64,000 nucleotides of DNA, taken from positions 1,116,001-1,180,000 of the forward strand of contig CAWBYD010000003.1 in the NCBI GenBank assembly GCA_963792915.1. The letters are read 5' to 3'. This DNA comes from Solirubrobacter sp963792915. GTDB lineage: Bacteria > Actinomycetota > Thermoleophilia > Solirubrobacterales > Solirubrobacteraceae. Position numbers and translations under genes: made by a program. Shown here in pieces: positions 58,648-64,000 of the stretch (the stretch's first letter is position 1; every line of letters starts with the position of its first letter). A model generated the notes under the pieces. The model searched no databases. It was not told the DNA's origin and saw nothing but the letters and a program-made list of their open reading frames with translations.

Positions 58648-60075
58648 CTATCCCGAGCGGATGTAGGCGATCGCGGCCGTCGCGGAGTAGGTCTCGCCGT
58701 CGGCGGACAAGTGGCGGACCGCGTCAAGGTCGGCGCCGCCGGTGAAGATCGGTGCCTCCATGTACCCATCGCGGCGCCGCTGCGGCAGGCCGGCCGCCGC
58801 GAACAGCGCGTTGCACAGGCAGACGCGGCCGGTGGATTGGTGCTGCTTGCCGCCCTTGGATTTGAGCGCGGGCTCCGGCTCGGCGGGGCACAGGTAGACC
58901 AGGTCGTCGTCCCGGGCCACCGGTTGGCGCAGGTAACCCAGATCGCACTTGCGTTCTCGGGCGTCCCGGACAGCGGGGTCTGAGAGCGTGCCGTCGAGCT
59001 GATGGACCTTGAACGGAAAGCCGGTGGGGGAGACGCTGCCGTCGGTGATCACCTCGACGGTGCCGTCGGCGACGCTGCGCAGGACCTGTTGCCTGAGCTC
59101 GGACGTGAGTCCCGACTCGCGGCTGAGGGCGAACACGGTGCCGGCCTGGATGCCACGCGCACCGGCGCGACGTGCGGTGCGCAGTCCTTCCGGGCTTCCG
59201 TAGGAGCCTGCGAGCCAGAACGGGAGGTCGAGCGCGGCGATCGCCGCAAGATCGACGGTGTCTCGCTCGTCATACGAGGGGTCGGTCTGGGGATGCCAGG
59301 GCCCGCGCGGCGGCGCGTTGTGGCCTCCGGCGACCGTGCCCTCGACGACGAACCCGTCTGGGCGGGTGGCCGGCTGCGAGGCGAGACCCGCGGCCAGGTC
59401 GACCGAGGCGACGATCGCGAGGAACCGCGGCCGCTTGAGCGGCGCGCCGGCGGCCCGCCCAGCGAGCCGTGCGGGGTCAAATCGCGTCGCATGTTCGGTT
59501 GTGGCGGCTGCGCGCAGGACCTTGACGGACAGGATGCCCGGCTCGTGGCGCGCGAGCACGTCGAGCAGCCTCGGTAGCTCATCCGGGCTCCCGGCTCCCG
59601 CGAGAACGACGTCGACGCCGGCCAGCATCGCGCCGTAGAGGGTGGCGGGGATCGGCATCGGGATCTTCTGCAGCACGTTGATGCCGACCAGCCCGTCGTG
59701 ACCGTGCTTGGCGCGCGTCACCTCGGCGAACGCCGACGCCACCGCGAGCTCGTGCAGGTCCGTGAGGCTCGCGCGCGCCCGCTCGGTCCGCGGATCGATG
59801 ATCCATTTGGGCGGGTACCGGTACGGTTTGCCCTGCCTGCCCCGGGGCTGGAAGTAGCGGGCGAGCAGGCGCTGGGCGACCGCCTGGTCGTGGAATCGCT
59901 CGATCCCCCAGCGCGCGCCCGGGTCCCCATCTTGCAGGAGCCGTGCGTACACGCCGTCGAGCCCCGTGCCAGAAACGACGCCGAGCGCTCCGAGCCTCGC
60001 CACCGCCCGTGCCAGCCGATGGTTGGACACGTAGACGCCCATCCCGCCCTGGATGACATCCGGGAGCGCGCTCAT
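58648..60075 (-). CDS. Nitronate monooxygenase/2-nitropropane dioxygenase-like protein
   Basis: The 475-residue flavoprotein of the NMO/FabK/PfaD superfamily: PDVIQGGMGVYVSNHRLARA, LGALGVVSGTGLDGVYARLL, NVLQKIPMPIPATLYGAMLA, GVDVVLAGAGSPDELPRLLD, GFVVEGTVAGGHNAPP and the FMN-binding GSYGSPEGLRTARRAGARGI with QAGTVFALSRESGL. It is longer than simple NMOs (about 330-380) because of a C-terminal Cys-containing part (KCDLGYLRQP, VYLCPAEPEP, TGRVCLCNALFAAAGL), possibly a metal site. ATG 60075 was chosen at the conserved N terminus; the frame stays open further upstream. Confidence 0.85.
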   Translation of the reverse strand: MSALPDVIQGGMGVYVSNHRLARAVARLGALGVVSGTGLDGVYARLLQDGDPGARWGIERFHDQAVAQRLLARYFQPRGRQGKPYRYPPKWIIDPRTERARASLTDLHELAVASAFAEVTRAKHGHDGLVGINVLQKIPMPIPATLYGAMLAGVDVVLAGAGSPDELPRLLDVLARHEPGILSVKVLRAAATTEHATRFDPARLAGRAAGAPLKRPRFLAIVASVDLAAGLASQPATRPDGFVVEGTVAGGHNAPPRGPWHPQTDPSYDERDTVDLAAIAALDLPFWLAGSYGSPEGLRTARRAGARGIQAGTVFALSRESGLTSELRQQVLRSVADGTVEVITDGSVSPTGFPFKVHQLDGTLSDPAVRDARERKCDLGYLRQPVARDDDLVYLCPAEPEPALKSKGGKQHQSTGRVCLCNALFAAAGLPQRRRDGYMEAPIFTGGADLDAVRHLSADGETYSATAAIAYIRSG

Positions 60076-60281
60076 CGGGTCAGCTGCTTGTCGTATGGAG
60101 ACCTCTCGCGTCAGACGCGGTCGTCCCTTCCCGCGTCCGGCGACGATGAGCGAAGCGGGCTCGAGCGCGGAAGGGAGCAAGCGCCGAGCGCATCATTGCG
60201 GCCGACTCCCTGGGATGAATCCGTGCAAGCTACCGTCTGGCATCCGTAGTCGACCCCCCGTCCGCTGCGAGCCCGTGGCGC

Positions 60282-60580
60282 TCAGACCGCGGCGCGGCGG
60301 TCGATGTGCCGGCGTCGCAGATCGGGGAGCTCGATGCCCGGTGGGACGTGGGCCTGATCGGGTGTCCCGATGTCGGTGCCGTGGCGCTGGGCGGTTGGGA
60401 GGACTTCGCGCTCGATGCTGCGGTTGAGGAGGGAGTAGGGCGGTTGCTCGGTGTGGAAGCGTTCGAGGCCGCGGCGCTCGGCGGCCCAGTGGGACTCGAC
60501 GATGTCCGACGCGGGCAGCATCGAGGACCCGATGGCACGGACCTTGCCGCTGTGGATGAGGTCTGAGAGGGCCTGAAGAC
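60282..60580 (-). pseudogene. Aldo/keto reductase fragment
   Basis: About 85 residues of an aldo/keto reductase remain: ALSDLIHSGKVRAIGSSMLP, SDIVESHWAAERRGLERFHT, EQPPYSLLNRSIEREVLPTA and QRHGT, corresponding to the middle of a 330-residue barrel. The N-terminal half with the catalytic Tyr and the C-terminal NADPH-binding part are missing. It is divergent from the broken TetR gene, so the two were probably a regulator-target pair. Confidence 0.7.
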
Positions 60581-60589
60581 ACGACGACG

Positions 60590-61296
60590 CGACAGCGCCG
60601 GCAGCGGGTCGACGCCCAACGCAACATCGGCGCTGTCCTCGAAGCGGCGAAGACCGCGTTCGCGAGCTCCGGCGTCGACGTGCCGGCGAAGGAGATCGCC
60701 GCAGTCGCCGGAGTCGGTGTCGGCACGCTCTACCGGCATTTTCCCCGGCGCTCGGACCTGGTCGTCGCCGTGCTCGAGCGCGAGATCGACGCCTGCGCCG
60801 CCGCGGGCCCGGCCCTCAGCGCGGGCCACGAGCCCACGACCGCGCTTACGCAATGGCTGCACCGGTACACCGAGTTCGTCGCCACCAAACGGGGGTTGGC
60901 GACGGCGCCGCACTCGGCGACCCGGCGTTCGACGCCCTTCCCGGCTACTTCTGGGAGCGGCTTGGGCCCGTCCTTGGCGACCTGCTCGATGCCGCTGCGT
61001 CCGCCGGCGAGATTCGCGCCGATGTCAGCGCCAGGGACCTGCTGGCCGCCGTCGCACTCCTCTGCCATCCAGCACCGGACACCGGGCCCGCCTACAGCCG
61101 GCGGATGGTCGGGCTTCTCATCGACGGCCTGCGCTGCCCGGCGAGCTCAGGGTTGAACGGTAGGGCGACCTGCATCGCCGCGGCCGTCGATCCCGACACA
61201 GCTCCTTCCGAGATCACGATCACCGTGCACGTCGCGATCAAGGACGCGAGCGGACAGCTCGCCCGCAAGGACAAGGTGATCGTGCTCGGCGCATGA
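60590..61296 (+). pseudogene. TetR-family regulator, frameshifted and without a clear start
   Basis: From about 60590 the text reads RQRRQRVDAQRNIGAVLEAA, FASSGVDVPAKEIAAVAGVG, VGTLYRHFPRRSDLVVAVLE, a TetR helix-turn-helix. No ATG or GTG lies in frame before it after the TGA at 60557-60559; the first GTG (60680) is inside the DNA-binding domain. Near 60910 one G is missing (TCGGCGACC), and the ligand domain continues in another frame: DPAFDALPGYFWERLGPVLG, DLLDAAASAGEIRADVSARD, LAAVALLC. After TetR-like LLIDGLR the frame runs on for about 55 unrelated codons to a stop at 61296. It is probably non-functional. Confidence 0.65.
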
Positions 61297-61349
61297 GAAC
61301 ATGCGCGCCGTGGAGCGGGGTGCGTGGGAACGCGCCGTAGAGTCCCTTG

Positions 61350-62369
61350 ATGGTGGGGGTTCCGGAACAGGGTGTCTTCACGGCGGTTGCGGCGTATGTC
61401 TCAGAGGTCGTCGGCTGCTCGCCCGATTGCATCACGGCGGTGAGCCGATTTCACGACGGCAACCGCCACGCGGTGCACAAAGTGTCCTATCTCGGCGGCG
61501 CCGCGAAGGACGTCGTCGCACGGGTCTCGTTCGACGGCGCCGCGGAAGATTGCGCGCAGGCCGAACGAGAGGCGAGTGTGCTCAAGAGGGTCGGGGGTCT
61601 GGCCGCGCCGCGGTTGTATGACTTCCGTTGCACGAGCCCGTGGTTCGGTACCCCGAGCATGTGCATGGAGTTCATTCCGGGGTCCACGCACGAGGTCGGC
61701 TCGGCGACGCCGGAGGAGCTCGAGCGGCTTGGGTGTGTCGTGGCTGCGCTGCATGCGCTGCCGGTCAACGGTCTCGCCGAGCCGTTGAGGGCGCCGGGTG
61801 ACATCGCTTCGTACGCGGAAGGTCGGCTGGAGTCGATTCTTTCGGGGCTGGCGTGGGCTCGCGCGCCGCTCCCAGTTCTGATCCGGGGTCGCCTGGAGGG
61901 CGCCGCCGGCTCGCTGGAGACGTGCTGGGAGGTGTGGCGGGACGCCGAGTGCTTCAGAACCGATGAGACGCTGGCGCTTCTGCATGGCGACATCGGTCCC
62001 GGGAATGTCTTGTGGGGCCCGGATCCCGTACTGATCGATTGGGAGTACACGCGGTTGGGTGATCCCGCCGACGAGCTTGCTTACCTGCTCGATCAGAACG
62101 GCCTGACGGCGCCGCGACGTGAGGCGTTCTGGCGCGGGTATCGAGACAGCACGAGCAGCCCGGTGCGGCTCGCCCACGTCGCCCAGCGCGTCGATTGGTG
62201 GGAGCGCCTGACGCTGCTCGGTTCAACGCTGTGGTGGGTCGAACGGTGGGTGCGGCGCAGCGAGGCCGACGCCGCCGGTGTGGCCGATCCCACCGTGCCG
62301 AGGGAACTGGACTACTACTTCGGCCACGTCATCCGCCGCCTGGATCGGCTGGATGAGCTCTTGGCGTAG
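61350..62369 (+). CDS. Aminoglycoside/choline-kinase-type phosphotransferase (APH family)
   Basis: The 339-residue protein has the APH kinase fold: HDGNRHAVHKVSYLGG and AKDVVARVSF (nucleotide lobe with Lys/Arg), AEREASVLKRVGG, the catalytic loop LLHGDIGPGNVLWG (Asp as base, Asn for Mg) and the DFG-equivalent VLIDWEYTRLGDPADELAYL. It phosphorylates a small alcohol or amino sugar; the substrate is unknown. ATG 61350 was preferred to the adjacent TTG. Codons here end in T and G more often than in neighbouring genes (for example GGTTGTATG, CTTGGGTGT), a mild hint of a different origin. Confidence 0.85.
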   Translation: MVGVPEQGVFTAVAAYVSEVVGCSPDCITAVSRFHDGNRHAVHKVSYLGGAAKDVVARVSFDGAAEDCAQAEREASVLKRVGGLAAPRLYDFRCTSPWFGTPSMCMEFIPGSTHEVGSATPEELERLGCVVAALHALPVNGLAEPLRAPGDIASYAEGRLESILSGLAWARAPLPVLIRGRLEGAAGSLETCWEVWRDAECFRTDETLALLHGDIGPGNVLWGPDPVLIDWEYTRLGDPADELAYLLDQNGLTAPRREAFWRGYRDSTSSPVRLAHVAQRVDWWERLTLLGSTLWWVERWVRRSEADAAGVADPTVPRELDYYFGHVIRRLDRLDELLA

Positions 62370-62538
62370 CCCGACGCTTTCCCAACCCGGCTGCGTGCGC
62401 GCTTCCACGCCCGGTGCCCGCTCGACCTTGGGTGAGCGAGTTCATCCATGCGAGCGAGTGATGCGGGGCGCGCATCGGGCGAGGATTTTGGTGATCCGAC
62501 GACCACCGGCGGGCTTCCGGGCGGTGGGTCCTCCTCCA

Positions 62539-63795
62539 ATGACGACAACCCGTTCCCTCCTTCGTCTCGCGACGCTCAGGAGTGCGCTCGTGCTCGTCGG
62601 CACGGGGATCGCCCGCGCCGACGACTGCGCCTTCGACGGCGTCTACGGAAGCTTTCGCTCCCCTGTCGTCGCCTCCGGTGACACCGGCACGCTGCTCACC
62701 AGCGCCTTCACCGACCGGGCCGCCAACGGGCTCCGCACCCCTGACGTGCTGATCGCCAAGCGCTACGTGCTGACCAGCAGCGGCCGGGTGACGCAGACGC
62801 TGCTCCCGCACGTCTTGTCACCCACCTTGGCTCTCGCGCCGGGCGGGCGCGCCGAGGCGATCGCGTGGCGCTCCGATCGGGGCATCGTCGCCGGTGACCG
62901 CGTGCTCGTCGCGCACCTGCCGTTCCCCGGCTAGAGGGGACTCGCGGCCGGCGAGGCACCTGACGGCACCATCACCCTGCTCTACGCCTCCGGCGGCAAC
63001 GCCGTTCTCCAACGCTTCGCGCCTGACGGAACAGGCGGACCGCCGATCGCCGTGGCGCCCGCGCCGGCCCCCACCGACATGGATGACCCCTACACCTTCG
63101 CGCCGCTGCTCAGCGTGGACGCCGCGGGCACGGCGTTCGGGGCGGTCGCCGGCGATCAGGGCGGTGTCACGATCCGCTGGCCCGCGACCGGCGACCCGCA
63201 ACTGTCGAACTCGTCCGCGCTCGTGCGCTCGTCAGCGCCGGCGATGACGGCCGACCAACACGGCGGCGCCTGGATCCGGCTCGACGCCGCCGGCCGGCTC
63301 TCGCTGCTGCACATCACCGCCGGTCCGATCGCGGTCATCGGACTGCGCGCCGTCGACGCCACGACCAACCTCACGGTCGATCCGGCGGGCGACGCCGTCC
63401 TGGCCTACACCGCGCAGGGCCACGCCCACGTCCAGCGCGTCACGCTCGGCGGCATCCCCGCCGCGCCGACCTCGCTCCCCGGCGGCACCGTGCAGGCGAT
63501 CGCGTGGGCGCGCGGGAACTCCTGGGTCCTCGCCGCGCGAGGTGACGCGCTCTATCTCGACGGACCACGCGACCAAGTGCTCCTGCGCGCCCACCGCGCC
63601 TACTACGCGTCGGGCGCGTCGCTCACGATCAGCGGCGCCCGGGCATGGGCGGTCTGGGATGAGTCCAGCGCCCGCCTCGACCAGGAATGCCACGAATTCC
63701 CCGTCAAACAACGGGTCCTCTGGGCGTCCCTCGGCCTCCACGACGACGCGGTAGTCGCACGCACCCTGCCGAATGCCGGCCCGCTGACGCCGTGA
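62539..63795 (+). pseudogene. Secreted propeller-like protein interrupted by an in-frame TAG
   Basis: ATG 62539 starts a signal peptide (LLRLATLRSALVLVGTGIAR) and a secreted domain (FDGVYGSFRSPVVASGDTGT) that reads to HLPFPG, then TAG at 62932-62934. The same frame continues without shift for 286 codons (GLAAGEAPDGTITLLYASGG; VDAAGTAFGAVAGDQGGVTI; ADQHGGAWIRLDAAGRLSLL; NLTVDPAGDAVLAYTAQG) to TGA 63793-63795. One stop codon therefore splits a protein of about 418 residues with repeated strand-turn motifs like WD/YncE-type propellers. It may be a nonsense mutation, a readthrough site or a sequencing error. Confidence 0.75.
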
Positions 63796-64000
63796 CCGCC
63801 GGCGCGGCGTAGGGCCACCGGGATGCGGCCCGGAGTCGACCTCGACGGTCTGCGCTCGCCGAGCGCGCTGAGCATCGCCTCCAGCGTCCGCTGGATGTCG
63901 TGTGGGCGGGCGTCGGCGATCGGCTGCAGCGCGGGACCGAGCCGCTCCGGCGGCGAGTCCGGCCAGTCGAGCATGTCGGCCAGCGCGCGCCCGAGCAGGT
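63603..64000 (-). CDS. C-terminal end of an unidentified protein, runs off the window
   Basis: A minus-strand frame enters from the right edge and shows strong high-GC codon bias over ADMLDWPDSPPERLGPALQP, IADARPHDIQRTLEAMLSAL and GERR (to about 63850). Beyond that it becomes Arg/Ser-rich and overlaps the convergent propeller gene by almost 200 bp, so the true end may be nearer 63820 through a shift or a different stop. No family was recognised from this short piece. Confidence 0.35.
   Translation of the reverse strand, partial: LLGRALADMLDWPDSPPERLGPALQPIADARPHDIQRTLEAMLSALGERRPSRSTPGRIPVALRRAGGHGVSGPAFGRVRATTASSWRPRDAQRTRCLTGNSWHSWSRRALDSSQTAHARAPLIVSDAPDA

Noticed and set aside
61130..61296. 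Tail after the TetR remnant (text like SEITITVHVAIKDASGQLARK) as a separate gene
   Set aside because: No start codon of its own and too short to assign; treated as readthrough of the broken TetR frame.
1..64000. tRNA, rRNA, CRISPR arrays, insertion sequences, prophage genes
   Set aside because: No cloverleaf-like sequence, regular spacer-repeat array, transposase or phage structural text was seen by reading; a covariance-model search was not possible.

Overview
The window is high-GC DNA (by eye around 70 percent G+C) with GTG and ATG starts, many 4-base ATGA/GTGA gene overlaps, several likely leaderless promoters, giant LuxR-type ATPase regulators, ECF41, PadR, IclR and TetR regulators and a DUF5996 gene. 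This points to an actinomycete, and the gene mix resembles soil Thermoleophilia (Solirubrobacterales such as Conexibacter or Baekduia). The taxonomic call is inference. I saw no rRNA, tRNA, CRISPR array or intact insertion sequence.

Layout. 0-10 kb: the start of a secreted subtilase, a GGDEF/EAL cyclic-di-GMP protein, an HMG-CoA reductase plus dehydrogenase pair, and a trehalose operon (OtsB-GH65 fusion, beta-phosphoglucomutase-like HAD, SnoaL-like protein). 10-15 kb: small regulators, SRPBCC and NAD(P)-binding proteins, and a decayed ECF41 sigma factor. 15-36 kb: a catabolic/import island. It holds an MFS transporter, a MetE-core methyltransferase, a beta-keto-acid cleavage enzyme (BKACE), a sugar-type ABC importer in one operon with a two-subunit thiamine-diphosphate dehydrogenase E1, a GMC oxidoreductase with a FAD/Fe-S oxidase, a broken class V aminotransferase, an IclR regulator, an FMN 2-hydroxyacid oxidase, an amidohydrolase, a broken NCS1 permease and a PEP-mutase-family enzyme. 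36-45 kb: a LuxR-type ATPase, DsrE, ArsR-SRPBCC, an ArsR-ArsC fusion with a VOC protein, and a large secreted propeller-phosphoesterase. 45-51 kb: a PadR pair, a frameshifted RTX-like protein, and a MarR/GbsR-DrrAB-like export operon with a perfect 26-bp palindromic operator. 51-64 kb: many degraded genes (NYN, ankyrin, cysteine dioxygenase, aldo/keto reductase, TetR, a secreted protein with an in-frame stop) between intact LysR, LuxR-type, NmrA-fusion, nitronate-monooxygenase-like and phosphotransferase genes.

Main discovery candidate. Six 17-bp inverted repeats of the form GTTGC-N7-GCAAC (four perfect, two variants) sit in the upstream regions of the 15-32 kb island: between MFS and MetE-like, on both sides of the BKACE/ABC divergent region, between the FAD oxidase and aminotransferase, over the iclR start codon, and directly before the FMN oxidase start. 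They define a predicted IclR regulon and tie otherwise unconnected enzymes into one probable pathway. The substrate is unknown. The content suggests uptake of a sugar-, polyol- or hydroxyacid-like compound, alcohol and 2-hydroxyacid oxidation, 2-oxoacid handling by E1, beta-keto acid cleavage and possibly methyl transfer.

A second theme is gene decay. At least twelve genes are broken. Several carry internal deletions that simple sequencing error would not explain. Others carry single-base indels or a single stop and should be checked against raw reads.
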